DNA from: Providencia rettgeri
Lineage (GTDB): Bacteria > Pseudomonadota > Gammaproteobacteria > Enterobacterales > Enterobacteriaceae
DNA length: 64,000 bases
Reading direction: 5' to 3'
NCBI RefSeq assembly: GCF_041075285.1
Contig: NZ_CP163512.1
Coordinates: 124,001-188,000 of the forward strand
The notes below the pieces were generated by a model that saw nothing but the letters and a program-made list of their open reading frames with translations, had not been told where the DNA came from and searched no databases. Every line of letters begins with the position of its first letter. Position 1 is the first letter of the stretch. The position numbers were made by a program, and so were the translations under genes. This document shows, piece by piece, positions 37,901 to 47,004 of the stretch.

Positions 37901-40900
37901 TATAAAATTCAGCCACGTAATGGAAACCAAACTCGCTATGCCATAAATGAAGATGGCACGCTCAACAAGGAAGTGGGTATTCATTATGAAAAATCCAATC
38001 GCTGGCGGATGTTTGAGTATGGTAAGTGGACTAAATATTTCTATGAATATGACTACGACCGTATCATTTATGAAACACAAGTTGTCAAACGCGATGCAGC
38101 GTTGATCACGAGTGGTAAACATTTGACGATTGATGGGCAGCAACTGAACAATGAAAATTCACGCGTTGTTGCGGGGCAAAACCTGATCTTAACAGGCTAT
38201 GACTTAAACAACGAAGAAGCGCAAGGTATTCGCCGTATTTTTGAAGATGGAAACACCATTTATCGCTATAAGGGCGGTAAAAAATGGAAAACGCGTACTA
38301 GTACATCAAAATACCAAGGAATTAATAGCGAAGAAGATTTAGCGTTACATTTATTAGAAGTTACCGAGAATGCAGGGGACATCAATAAAACGCAGGTAGA
38401 TTCAGTCAAACTTAATCAACTGGTTGGGCAAGCAGAACGTGTTTCTGATGCGGATAGCCAAGAGAACCAAGGCGTAAATGTTACAGAGCAGACGTTAAAA
38501 GAGAGTAAAAATACGCCGTTAGACTTGTTGCCAGGTCAGCAAATAGAAGTAGTACAGTTACCTTCAATTTCAGCCAAAGTGGATGTTAATGACGACAAAT
38601 CGGTTGATCCATCGTTACAAACGGTTGATGCCAATATCGTTAAAGGAACTGATATACAAAGTCAAAGTGATGTAGGTAAAGGGGAAAACATCACTGCGGA
38701 GACTGGCCCTCAAGGAAAAGACAATCTCGATATCGTGATAAGAACCGTCGGGCCAAATACTCAATTACCTGACAATAGCCTATTTAATCTGACACCGGGC
38801 AGTGATAGTCAATACCTGATTGAAACCGACTCGCGCTTTACCAACTATAAAAAATGGTTATCCAGTATTGATATTGTCACCAATGAGCAACTGCATAAGC
38901 GCTTAGGTGATGGTTATTATGAACAGCGTTTAGTTCGTGACCAATTGATTGAAACCACCGGTCAACGTTTATTGGGTAACTACAGTAGTGATGAAGAGCA
39001 GTACCGTGCACTGTTGACTAGCGGTGTAGCATTTGGTCAACAGTTTAATCTCACTCCAGGTATTGCGCTATCGCCTGAACAAATGGCGAACTTAACGACA
39101 GACATTGTATGGATGGTGAATAAAGAAGTCACCCTACCTGATGGTCGTGTTGAGTTAGTCAGCGTACCTCAGGTATATGTCCGAGCACGACAAGGCGATT
39201 TAAACGGTAATGGTGCCTTACTTGCGGGACGCAATGTTTCTGCCAATATGACCGGTAACATCCTCAATAGTGGTGAAATCAGTAGCCGTGAAATAACGGA
39301 CTTACGTGCTGAAAATATTGAAAATAGTGGGCGTATTCAGGGGAAAGATGTCCAACTTGATGCCCTAAAAGACATTAAAAATGTTGGCGGAGAAATCCGT
39401 GGATTAGACAGCGTTTCGCTGTCAGCGGGTCGCGATATCCTTAGTGAAACAGTGCAGCGTGGTGATGGCAAATCACAATGGCTCGATCGCCCAGCCAGTA
39501 TTTATGTCACAGGTGATAACGGTCAGCTTACCTTAAAAGCGGTACAAGATATTAACTTGAACGCCACCGATGTCGGCAATTTAGGGGTGGAAGGTAAAAC
39601 ATCCATTATTGCGGGACGCGATATCAGTTTAGAAACCCGTGATATCAGTTCGGCGTTTGATTACACCCATAACTCTAGCAATTATTATCGTGGCGAAAAT
39701 AGTACTGAAGTTGGCACACAAATTCAAACTAAGGGAGATTTAACACTTTCCGCAGGACAAGATCTTTCTGCGCGTGCAGCGAATGTGTCCAGCGGCGGTG
39801 AATTAGCCGTGAATGTAGGGCGTGATATTAACCTGACCTCTGGCGTGGAAAGTAGTGATTATGCCAAGCACACCAAACACACGGATAAAGGTTTCTTATC
39901 CAGTACCACAAAAGAAACCCATGACGCAGTAAACGAACGCTTGGCTATTAGCAGTACATTTAGCGGCGACAGCGTAAAAATGACGGCGGGTAATGACGTT
40001 AATATCGAAGGGAGTAATGTACTCGGAACCAACGATGTCAATGTTAGCGCTGGAAACCAATTAAATGTGACCACTTCTGATGAGGCCTCTCATGAAACCC
40101 ATATGTCGAAGACTAAAAAATCAGGGCTAATGAGTAGTGGTGGTTTAGGTTTCACCGTTGGCTCAACCTCACAAAAAGTGACTACTGAAACCGACAGCAA
40201 CCAGAAAAAAGGCAGTGTGATTGGCAGCTCGGCAGGCGATGTCACACTGACGGCGGGTGGCGCAGCAAATATTCACGGTAGTGATGTGATTGCGGCGAAG
40301 GATATTAATATCACAGGGAGTGATGTGAATATTACGGCGGCTGAAAACAGCCGAACGGATATAACGACTGTGGAAAGTAAGTCTAGCGGCCTCACGGTAT
40401 CATTAGGTGGTACAGCGGGCAGTCTGTTAGACGGTATGGCGCAGACAGCGAAATCGGCGAAACAGGAAGACGATGGCCAATTAGCGGCACTGAAAGGGAT
40501 GAAAGCGGGTCTGCAAGGTGTGCAAGCAGAACAAGCTGGTGAGCTGGCTGGGCTGAAAAAAGGCGGCAGTGTAAAAGATGCCTTTGGTGTCAACGTGTCT
40601 TATGGCAGTAGCTCGTCAAAATCTACCACTAAAACGCAGCAACATACCGCATCTGGCAGTAGCTTAAGTGCGGGGGATAACATCAACCTCACCGCAACGG
40701 GCAAAAAAGAGGAAAGCCAAGGCAGTATTGCGGTGCAAGGCAGTCAATTAACAGCAGATAAAAACATCACGTTAACCGCCAAAAATGACATCAACCTGAC
40801 CAGTGCTAGCAACACGCAAACGGTGGATGGCAAAAACTCAAGCTCAGGTAGTTCAATTGGTGCGGGTATCAGCTCAGGTGGCTGGAATGTCAATGCCAGC

Positions 40901-43363
40901 GTCAATAAAGGCAGCGGCTTTGAAAAAGGCAATAGTGAGTTTTACACCGATACACAGGTGGATGCAGGTAAACAACTGGCCTTGAACAGCGGTAAAGACA
41001 CTACATTAACGGGTGCGCAGGTCAGTGGTGAAACGGTGAAAGCCAATGTAGGGGGCGATCTAACCTTATCCAGCCAGCAAACGACCGACAAATATGACTC
41101 GAAGCAAAAAGGCGGTAGCCTATCGGGCAGCATTGGCACAGGGTTGAATACCACGGCATCGGTGAATGTGAATAAAACCGAGATGCACAGTGATTATCAA
41201 TCTGTGGATAAACAAACGGGCATCCATGCCGGAAAAGGCGGCTTTGATATCACGGTGGGTAATCATACGCAACTTGACGGTGCGGTGATTGGCAGTACGG
41301 CAGAGGCGGATAAAAACACACTGGATACGGGCACACTGGGCTTTGGGAATATCAAAAATAAAGCCGAGTATAAAGTGGAAAGCCACAGTGGTGGGTTTAG
41401 CACGGGTGGCTCGCCATTTGAAGACCAGTTGGCGGGTAATGCGGCAGGCTCCTTGCTGACCAATGTGAATAACAAGGGCAAAGAGAGCAACACCACCCAT
41501 GCGGCGGTATCGGAAGGTGAGATCATCGTTCGTGATAAGGCGAACCAGCAACAAAACCTCAATGACTTAAGCCGTGATGTGGACAATGCCCATGAGAAGC
41601 TGAATACGATTTTTGACAAAGAAAAAGAGCAAAAACGGATAGAAAAGACGCAGTTAGTGGGCGAGTTAGGTAAGCAGATTACTGATATTGCGGTGACGAA
41701 TGAAAGGATAAAAGCGACTAAGGAAGAAAGGAAAAACTTCGATAAAACGCCAGTCACAGATGATGAGCGGAAAAAAGCGATTGATGCCATCAAAGATCCG
41801 AACTTGAAAGGGGATGAAACGGCTATTCGAGAGGCCATATTGAATGACCGTATTGAGAAAGCAGTTCAAAGCTCGGAATGGGGTGTGGGGGGCGATAAGC
41901 GTCGGATAGTTGAGTCGGGCACAGCGTTAATTCAAGGTTTGGTCAATGGGGATGTGAACAAAGCGGTGGCAAATGCGAGTGCGCCGTATATCGCAAATGA
42001 AATTGCCAAAAATATCGGTCAGGATAATAAAGCGGGTCGATTAACGGCTCACGGAATTGCCAATGTTGCATTAGCGCTGGCAAAAGGTGAAAATGCAGGA
42101 GCACAATCAGTCGGTGCCATGACTGCTGAAGCGGTGGGCATGCTATCGGAAGAGTTGTACAAGAAAAAACCGCATGAACTGACAGAAGATGAAAAAGCGA
42201 CAGTCAGTGCATTCGCGAGTCTGGCCGCAGGCATTGCGGGCGGGTTAGTGGGGGGAGATACATCGAGTGCAGCGAATGCGGCTGAGGCAGGGAAGACGAC
42301 AGTTGAGAATAACTTCTTGAGTCCTGATGATAGAGATGCAAGAGATAAAGCACTTGAAGATCAAAAGGCAGGCAGAAACCTGAAGAAAGCCTCTCAAGAT
42401 ATTATTTATTTATCAGATAAAGATGCTTATACCGATAAGTTAGTCGATCTCTATCGTAAGGGAGAATTAGATAGTAAAGGACAACTTGAATTAACAGAAT
42501 ACCTTGATGCTATTGGGATACAGTTACAGTTAAGAGGTATGAGTGAAAGCGAAGCGAAAAAACAGATAGAAATTATCTTAAAGTATCCTGGTGAATTCAA
42601 AAATGATCGCTCCGCTTATTACGAAGCCTTGGGTCAATTGAGTGCGGAAGAAAAGCATGCATGGCAAGCGGCTATAGGTACGGATGCTTTATTAGCTGGT
42701 CCGGGGCGAGCTAGCCAAATAATGCGATTGGCTTTAATATCAGGTGGATCATATCAAGCAGGAACAGGGATTGGTCAAATTGCAGATGGTAAAATTGCTG
42801 AAGGCTTAATCAATGTTGGTCTTGGTAGTGCAGTTGTATCAGGTGGTTACCTAGGAAATAAAGTTACTACAGGTAAGCCAAATGGTGGAACTACTATATC
42901 GAAAGAGATAACTTATGCAGATGGTATTCATTTCGCTCTGGAGCAGAAAAATCATTTAACCACTTTTGATGGAATAACTAACAAGGGTGTATATGGAACG
43001 CATAATCTGAATCAATTTACTCAAGCAGCATCTGAAAATGGAATAAAGATTATTAGCCAGACGCCAAGTAACATTAAGGGAATTAGTGAAGTTGTGTATC
43101 AAGTACCTAAAAAAAATAGAGAAGGGAACATTATTCCTGGAGAATTTAAAGATAAACTTTATGTTAAAACAGTATATGACCCGAAAGTTTTTCCTGACCA
43201 AAAAATGTTAGATTTAGGTCAGCAAGCTGCTTCCAATGGTTACAAAGATGCGATATCTCAAGGTCGACGCGAGTATCAATCAACCGCAGGAGGGGTAAAA
43301 TTCCAAGTATATTTGGATCAACAAACAGGTAGAGTTAGGAACTTTTTTCCGGTGGCTGAATGA
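34958..43363 (+). CDS. cdiA: CdiA contact-dependent inhibition effector, 5'-truncated
   Basis: 2801 residues from ATG 34958. The frame is open back to 34898 and still reads as filament repeat (ANTLENQQGKIFSAR), so the gene has lost its 5' end: there is no signal peptide, no two-partner secretion domain and no cdiB in the window. Order: FHA-1 beta-helix repeats of about 20 residues (LDNxxGxI pattern) from 1 to about 870; a non-repetitive middle of about 950-1430 that includes HFNWYDYGNGRRY and FEYGKWTKYFYEYDYDR, the expected receptor-binding/YP zone; FHA-2 repeats about 1500-2200 (GRDINLTSG, AGNDVNIEGSN); pretoxin with the PT-VENN region; VENN at 2449-2452; then a 349-residue toxin tip. The tip's NKGVYGTHNLNQF and final VRNFFPVAE suggest an EndoU/BECR-type RNase, unproven. 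The stop overlaps cdiI. In its present form it cannot be secreted by the known route. Confidence 0.85.
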   Translation: MGKLDLQIQQALDNTSGTLTGRQGVFVETQSLINRTGKVIASMGNITLNSQSLEGDKGEILAANTLNIQSGTLSLNHALTQANHILMTANTLDHQGGKLLQTGDKTGKITLQGNLNNQAGEIGSNGSLSLTANSLDNRDGQVITAKNGHLNIELDNELLNQSGALIGESGLSIAASDIQNQQGKLVARHGDAMLTVANGINNQAGLIAAEQLLQMRNQALQNQLGYLQANTININTYNQRFDNTQGSLLAKQTLVLNSGQIDNQQGSIQSGSNMLIDTHGEQLNNTQSGDNKGIYAQGELALTTGDLNNEQGRIVAKGPLALNSQGVNNQQGLVGSQSGLSMATQQLDNREGVIKGHSVSIDTQGQRLINFAKKSEQGIFASQNLAITVGELINRQGQIQANQISLDSQKNRVDNTEGEILAVNHLMANTGALENQQGRLQAGQQLTLNTHGEAVNNSHTQKSGGLLSGGGLSIKSGKLLNQQGQIQSSGEASLTTTGIENQNGQIFAGQSMDINTLQQALLNQQGTLASNGKLELNIGDFNNAQGVAQGKLGLRVKAAQIDNQKGLLLSQSALQLTGKNLDNTQGVIQSHGNATLDIHQRVENQQGQLLSGQNLSVNTQQLNNTSGVIQGLNRVELAVKQQIENKQGWIKANENLDVSAESIDNKNTAQAGKGLEGLNVSLRTTRLDNQSGAVRAGQGIEANIAQSLNNTQGMLSAGTKLSLTDNAQGKALAVSNQQGVIVSNGSATITANQLTGEGKLVAQKALSLTFHQLFENTGRIQAGENLTANFAQGFTNKGLISSLGELALNTTTVINQLSGEISGQNTRIKASGRVLNTGLIDGVLTYIVANSLDNLGTGRIYGDFLAIAVNSLVNDKQGDKAAVIAGRKEVNLAVSDLLNRDHALIYSDGDLVIGNQLNDQLQAIGHAKSVKNHSANMEAAGNLTLKTDNLENKDIHLQLTDDAVEVSREHFNWYDYGNGRRYKIQPRNGNQTRYAINEDGTLNKEVGIHYEKSNRWRMFEYGKWTKYFYEYDYDRIIYETQVVKRDAALITSGKHLTIDGQQLNNENSRVVAGQNLILTGYDLNNEEAQGIRRIFEDGNTIYRYKGGKKWKTRTSTSKYQGINSEEDLALHLLEVTENAGDINKTQVDSVKLNQLVGQAERVSDADSQENQGVNVTEQTLKESKNTPLDLLPGQQIEVVQLPSISAKVDVNDDKSVDPSLQTVDANIVKGTDIQSQSDVGKGENITAETGPQGKDNLDIVIRTVGPNTQLPDNSLFNLTPGSDSQYLIETDSRFTNYKKWLSSIDIVTNEQLHKRLGDGYYEQRLVRDQLIETTGQRLLGNYSSDEEQYRALLTSGVAFGQQFNLTPGIALSPEQMANLTTDIVWMVNKEVTLPDGRVELVSVPQVYVRARQGDLNGNGALLAGRNVSANMTGNILNSGEISSREITDLRAENIENSGRIQGKDVQLDALKDIKNVGGEIRGLDSVSLSAGRDILSETVQRGDGKSQWLDRPASIYVTGDNGQLTLKAVQDINLNATDVGNLGVEGKTSIIAGRDISLETRDISSAFDYTHNSSNYYRGENSTEVGTQIQTKGDLTLSAGQDLSARAANVSSGGELAVNVGRDINLTSGVESSDYAKHTKHTDKGFLSSTTKETHDAVNERLAISSTFSGDSVKMTAGNDVNIEGSNVLGTNDVNVSAGNQLNVTTSDEASHETHMSKTKKSGLMSSGGLGFTVGSTSQKVTTETDSNQKKGSVIGSSAGDVTLTAGGAANIHGSDVIAAKDINITGSDVNITAAENSRTDITTVESKSSGLTVSLGGTAGSLLDGMAQTAKSAKQEDDGQLAALKGMKAGLQGVQAEQAGELAGLKKGGSVKDAFGVNVSYGSSSSKSTTKTQQHTASGSSLSAGDNINLTATGKKEESQGSIAVQGSQLTADKNITLTAKNDINLTSASNTQTVDGKNSSSGSSIGAGISSGGWNVNASVNKGSGFEKGNSEFYTDTQVDAGKQLALNSGKDTTLTGAQVSGETVKANVGGDLTLSSQQTTDKYDSKQKGGSLSGSIGTGLNTTASVNVNKTEMHSDYQSVDKQTGIHAGKGGFDITVGNHTQLDGAVIGSTAEADKNTLDTGTLGFGNIKNKAEYKVESHSGGFSTGGSPFEDQLAGNAAGSLLTNVNNKGKESNTTHAAVSEGEIIVRDKANQQQNLNDLSRDVDNAHEKLNTIFDKEKEQKRIEKTQLVGELGKQITDIAVTNERIKATKEERKNFDKTPVTDDERKKAIDAIKDPNLKGDETAIREAILNDRIEKAVQSSEWGVGGDKRRIVESGTALIQGLVNGDVNKAVANASAPYIANEIAKNIGQDNKAGRLTAHGIANVALALAKGENAGAQSVGAMTAEAVGMLSEELYKKKPHELTEDEKATVSAFASLAAGIAGGLVGGDTSSAANAAEAGKTTVENNFLSPDDRDARDKALEDQKAGRNLKKASQDIIYLSDKDAYTDKLVDLYRKGELDSKGQLELTEYLDAIGIQLQLRGMSESEAKKQIEIILKYPGEFKNDRSAYYEALGQLSAEEKHAWQAAIGTDALLAGPGRASQIMRLALISGGSYQAGTGIGQIADGKIAEGLINVGLGSAVVSGGYLGNKVTTGKPNGGTTISKEITYADGIHFALEQKNHLTTFDGITNKGVYGTHNLNQFTQAASENGIKIISQTPSNIKGISEVVYQVPKKNREGNIIPGEFKDKLYVKTVYDPKVFPDQKMLDLGQQAASNGYKDAISQGRREYQSTAGGVKFQVYLDQQTGRVRNFFPVAE

Positions 43364-43710
43364 ATAATAAACAACTTTTCGAAGACATAGATTATAACAA
43401 TGATCCTGAGTGGGTTATAAAAGAGTTTTTTAACTCTATATATTCTCAGCACAAGTTTTTATGGGCATTGCCATTTATCCTGAAAAGATATGGATGCTGT
43501 GTTAATGAAACTGATTGTACTTTTCCAGATTTAGATGACCCAGATCCTATGTATCATTTTGAAGGAATTATGTTCAGTGTCTATGACGGAGAGGTTATCG
43601 TACCTGAATCTGTAGGTTTTAATTACGTCAGGCTTGCATGTGAAATATATATAAAACTCCATCCGGATGATCAAAAAACAGTCAATAACCTGTTGATGCA
43701 AATACACTAA
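43360..43710 (+). CDS. cdiI: CdiI immunity protein of the main CdiA
   Basis: This 116-residue acidic soluble protein starts within the cdiA stop (ATGA). It begins MNNKQLFEDIDYNNDPEWVI and ends PDDQKTVNNLLMQIH. Position and overlap define it as the immunity protein for the toxin tip directly upstream; it should bind and block that toxin in the cytoplasm. I recognise it only loosely as a ribonuclease-toxin immunity type. Confidence 0.75.
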   Translation: MNNKQLFEDIDYNNDPEWVIKEFFNSIYSQHKFLWALPFILKRYGCCVNETDCTFPDLDDPDPMYHFEGIMFSVYDGEVIVPESVGFNYVRLACEIYIKLHPDDQKTVNNLLMQIH

Positions 43711-43744
43711 GAATGCTCCCTGCTTTACATGGGACTTAACTACC

Positions 43745-43940
43745 TCACTCCTCAGCCAGCCGGATAACCAACTCTCCGGCTTGGCAAGTGAGGGGTTAGT
43801 GGCTTCCTACCTCAAACCCGAACTCCTTCAACCACTTACCGCTAATGGTCAGCTGTGGGCTGGGGTTGGGTTTTCCTCGGTTCGGTAAGTAACCCACTGA
43901 ATATCGTCTGGTTTTTGGGGCTTCTTCTTTAGCGGCTTAT
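43745..43940 (-). pseudogene. symE-like remnant 1 (intermodule)
   Basis: Read on the minus strand the intermodule spells RRYSVGYLPNRGKPNPSPQ, LTISGKWLKEFGFEVGSH then a premature stop, with AGELVIRLAEE in a shifted frame. This is the SpoVT/AbrB-like core of SymE-family proteins. It has no start codon and a frame disruption near 43795. The surrounding 43711-44082 holds nothing else apart from the conserved leader to the VENN codon block. Confidence 0.65.
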
Positions 43941-44082
43941 GTCTGAGTTTTTATATTTAAAGGCGAAAACGCATGTCGGCAAAATCGGCACGGTAGATAA
44001 AAAGCTCTTTGAAAATGTGATGGTAACTGGCTGAATGCACTAGCAAAAAAGGATTTTATCTGCCCGTTTTGCAATGGAATGA

Positions 44083-45042
44083 GTTGTTGTTGAGAATAAC
44101 TATCTTAGCTTCGATGAAGCAAGAGAATTTGATAAGGCAATTACAAAATGCAGAGCTGAAGGAAGTGACTACCAACCAGTTATAGACCATTATTCTAAAT
44201 TAAATAAAATAAACTCAGATAAATACAAAGCAGATTGTGATAGGTATTCACTGAACTGTACTGCCGGGTATGAAAGGTTAAAACTTGATGGTGGGATCTC
44301 AGCAGCAGAAAGGCCGACATGGTTATACGGCTCTTTAGACAATGAAGATGTAAGAAACGCTGTTTTATATGAAAATCAGAAAGATCTCGAATATGGCATG
44401 GGTAAATCAGATAACTGGGATAGGCTGGGAGCATTTGTTGCAGAGCCTGAAAATACATTTGGTTTGCTCGCAGGAGGGAAGACTTTATTCAGTTCGAATA
44501 TATCAACAGGCGCTAAATTAACGGACTCTGGTTTAAGCATGGGCGCTAATGGTGGAGTTCAGCTCTATAATGGAAATACAGGCGATAAATTTGATTATTT
44601 AAACTTCTTCACTTCAGGAGTTACTGGTTGGGGAGGAAGTGGGAAATCACTCCAAACTAACATGGGGCTCAATGTTGGAAATGCTTACCTAACAAGTCAA
44701 GTTTCAGGGCAAGATTCGGAAGCTGCAATGGTTGGCACTGGTTTTGGAACAATGCTTGGTTATGGGCTAGGCTCAGGTATAACAAGTAAAATGGAGGCTG
44801 TCGAAATTAAGAATCATTTCGGGATGTCAGCAAGTAAAAAAGCATTCGAATATAGTGATAAGCCTAGATACTCTAACTTCCTTACGGAAGGAACAAAGTT
44901 TAGCCCTGTACCAGGAATTGTTGGCGGTGGATTAGGTTCGTTTAGTCTAGAATATGGCAACTCGGTTGTAAATTCTAATATTTTAGAGAATAAAAAAACT
45001 ATTGAAGGAAATAAACAAGTAAATGATGGTGAAAACAAATGA
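44083..45042 (+). CDS. Orphan CdiA-CT module 1, intact toxin tip without start
   Basis: An open frame of 320 codons begins at VVVENN (44083) directly after an in-frame TGA and runs to 45042; the only early start is an internal ATG at 44398. It cannot be made unless it is recombined onto cdiA through the VENN region. The first 100 residues (NNYLSFDEAREFDKAITKCR..) are the entry-domain-like part with paired cysteines; the C-terminal half is glycine-rich and mildly hydrophobic (GNAYLTSQVSG, GTGFGTMLGYGLGSGI). Together with a two-helix membrane immunity protein this suggests a membrane-active (ionophore-like) toxin, which is inference. Confidence 0.65.
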   Translation, partial: VVVENNYLSFDEAREFDKAITKCRAEGSDYQPVIDHYSKLNKINSDKYKADCDRYSLNCTAGYERLKLDGGISAAERPTWLYGSLDNEDVRNAVLYENQKDLEYGMGKSDNWDRLGAFVAEPENTFGLLAGGKTLFSSNISTGAKLTDSGLSMGANGGVQLYNGNTGDKFDYLNFFTSGVTGWGGSGKSLQTNMGLNVGNAYLTSQVSGQDSEAAMVGTGFGTMLGYGLGSGITSKMEAVEIKNHFGMSASKKAFEYSDKPRYSNFLTEGTKFSPVPGIVGGGLGSFSLEYGNSVVNSNILENKKTIEGNKQVNDGENK

Positions 45043-45242
45043 AGCCGTCAATACGTTCTTTATTTTTTATAATATTGGCCTGCGCTATAGTTTTTTCAAT
45101 TAGTGCTATATCAGTAGAATGGCTCTTGACTGATAGTTCTATCTTTGACTTGGAATGGAGACGTGGATTTGAGATAGGAAGCATGCTTGGCAGCTGCGTT
45201 GGTGCAGCAATTTGGCTAATGTATAAATTTAATATACGTTGA
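45039..45242 (+). CDS. Immunity protein 1, small membrane protein
   Basis: 67 residues starting in the toxin stop (ATGA). Two membrane helices are clear: SLFFIILACAIVFSISAISV near residues 7-26 and IGSMLGSCVGAAIWLMYKF near 45-63. An inner-membrane immunity protein is what would be needed against a pore-forming or ionophore toxin. No family recognised. Confidence 0.65.
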   Translation: MKPSIRSLFFIILACAIVFSISAISVEWLLTDSSIFDLEWRRGFEIGSMLGSCVGAAIWLMYKFNIR

Positions 45243-45254
45243 GTCCGCGACATT

Positions 45255-46282
45255 ATGCCCGCTACTCAAGGTAGAGTTGTTGTTGAGAATAATGAGCTCA
45301 GTCAAAAAGACTATACTGATTTAGTCCAAAAATTAGTTGATGCAGAAAAACTGGTGCTGATAAAGAAGCAATTTATCAAGAAGCTAGGGATAAAAGTAAT
45401 GCGGAAGATCAGAAAAACCTATCTCCAGATTGTGTCAACGATCCTGCATGCATTTATGCGGTCACAACCAATATAAAAGAAGGTAATAAGGCGGCTAAAA
45501 GCCAAATGCAAAACCTTTTTGTGGATTTAGTTTATGGTCTAAGCTCCGACGAAAGAGCGAAGCTAAATGAATTCATGTTAGAGACAAATTCTGACAGTGC
45601 GCAAAAACTTTATGATGCAATGCCAGATGGCGTGAAAAAAGTTGCTGAAGTAGCGATGATCGTTGCGGATTATCACATATTGCCAAATACAGGTAGTGTG
45701 AATCCAATGGTTGGGATCAAAGGAAAAGGGAATAAGGGAAATAAAGGAAATGAACCAAAGAATACCTCGACACCTAACGGTTCTTCATCTGACCATAAAA
45801 TTATTGAGATAAAATCGGGTGGTAAAGGTGAGTGGAATAAACAACTAAATAAGCCAGAGCCAAATACAGTCTATAAAGTTGATGGTAACAATACCTATAA
45901 GACTGATTCTCAAGGGCGAGTGCAAAGTGTAGAAGCAAAACTTTCATTAAATAAAAATGATAGAAATAGCTATCAGCAATGTAAAGCTGGCAAGTGTGGT
46001 GTTGCGGGTGATGAAGGTGGACATTTAATTGGTACTCGATTTAATGAACCAGGAGAAAAAATTAACATTGTTCCAATGAATTCTAATTTGAATAGAGTTG
46101 AATGGAAAAAAATGGAGAACTTATGGGCAAAAGCTTTGAAAGAGAATAAGCAAGTTGATGTCAAAATTGAGCCTGTATATATAGGGAATAGTGATCGACC
46201 AGCAAAATTCAACGTAAGATATACAATTGAAGGAGAAAGACCGGTGATCAAAAACTTTAATGATGCTCAAGGTGGGAATTAG
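45255..46282 (+). pseudogene. Orphan module 2: NS_2-type nuclease toxin with frameshift
   Basis: ATG 45255 opens a frame through VVVENN (45276 on) NELSQKDYTDLVQKLVDAEK. One base is missing in the A5 run at 45346-45350; reading resumes one frame back (KEAIYQEARDK..) and then stays open to 46282. The toxin domain, from about 45790, shows NTVYKVDGNNTYKTDSQGRV, GVAGDEGGHLIGTRF and KINIVPMNSNLNR, the DNA/RNA non-specific endonuclease (endonuclease NS_2) pattern with its catalytic histidine in GGHLI. Unlike modules 1, 3, 4 and 5 it lacks the symE-like leader and has its own ATG. Confidence 0.75.
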
Positions 46283-46284
46283 AC

Positions 46285-46614
46285 ATGAACGACCAAGTTA
46301 TATACCAAAAAATTGGGCAATTACTTGTTGATTCTGGTCCATCTGATGCTAAAAAAATCATTGTTAGAGCTGAGCTTTTTTGTGAAAGAGATGGTTGTAC
46401 CTATGAGTTTGATTATGTAAATAAAAATAATGAGTTAAATTGGTATGATCCTGATGGTAAAGCTATAAGTGATTTGACTGATACATTAGAAAATTTGAGA
46501 AGTTTTTATATTGATAATATAAAATCGGAAGAAAGTTCATTTTGGCATGGATGTGAAATTACTTTAGACTTAGAAACAATGAAAATTAATATAGATTTTA
46601 AGTACGAAGACTAA
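46285..46614 (+). CDS. Immunity protein 2, YezG-like
   Basis: 109 residues, starting two bases after the nuclease stop. MNDQVIYQKIGQLLVDSGPS, ELFCERDGCTYEFDYVNKNN and the ending HGCEITLDLETMKINIDFKY resemble the YezG (DUF600) immunity family that pairs with NS_2-type nuclease toxins in Bacillus YeeF. The partnership supports the nuclease call. It is intact. Confidence 0.65.
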   Translation: MNDQVIYQKIGQLLVDSGPSDAKKIIVRAELFCERDGCTYEFDYVNKNNELNWYDPDGKAISDLTDTLENLRSFYIDNIKSEESSFWHGCEITLDLETMKINIDFKYED

Positions 46615-46619
46615 AGCAA

Positions 46620-46646
46620 AAGATCCCAATACAAGATTGGGATCTT
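46620..46646 (+). terminator. Terminator after immunity 2
   Basis: AAGATCCCAAT pairs with ATTGGGATCTT around ACAAG, ending in CTT. It lies six bases after the immunity stop. Confidence 0.7.
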
Positions 46647-46663
46647 CCTTGAATGATCTTACT

Positions 46664-46862
46664 CACTCTTCAGTCAACCGGATAATCAACTGTCCGGCTT
46701 GGCGTGTAAGGGTGTAGTGGCTGCCTACCTCAAATCCTAACTCCTTCAACCATTTCATTTACTGCTGATGGTCAGCTGTGGGCTGGGATTGGGTTTTCCT
46801 CGGTTCGGTAAGTAACCCATTGAATATCTTCTGGATTTTTGGGCTTCTTCTTTAGCGGCTTA
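46664..46862 (-). pseudogene. symE-like remnant 2 (intermodule)
   Basis: Minus-strand reading RRYSMGYLPNRGKPNPSPQL then TIS runs into TGA where other copies have GKWLKE; the tail AGQLIIRL is preserved in pieces. No start codon. It is the same symE-like gene as the other intermodule copies, with a different lesion. The rest of 46615-47004 is the shared leader. Confidence 0.6.
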
Positions 46863-47004
46863 TGTCTGAGTTTTTATATTTAAAGACGAAAATGCACGTC
46901 GGCAAAATCGGCACGATAGGTTAAAATGCTCTTTTAAAATGTGTGGTAACTTGCTGAATGTACTAGGAAAAATGGGTTTTTCTGCCCGTTTTGTAATGGA
47001 ATGA

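Noticed and set aside
41263-41838. Open frames of 191 and 144 codons on the minus strand of cdiA
   Set aside because: They are antisense shadows of the repetitive cdiA coding sequence with serine/phenylalanine-rich composition and no start signals.
37000-42200. Dense short repeats that might be read as a CRISPR or tandem DNA array
   Set aside because: They are protein-level FHA repeats of about 20 residues within one open frame, with variable DNA sequence and no spacers.
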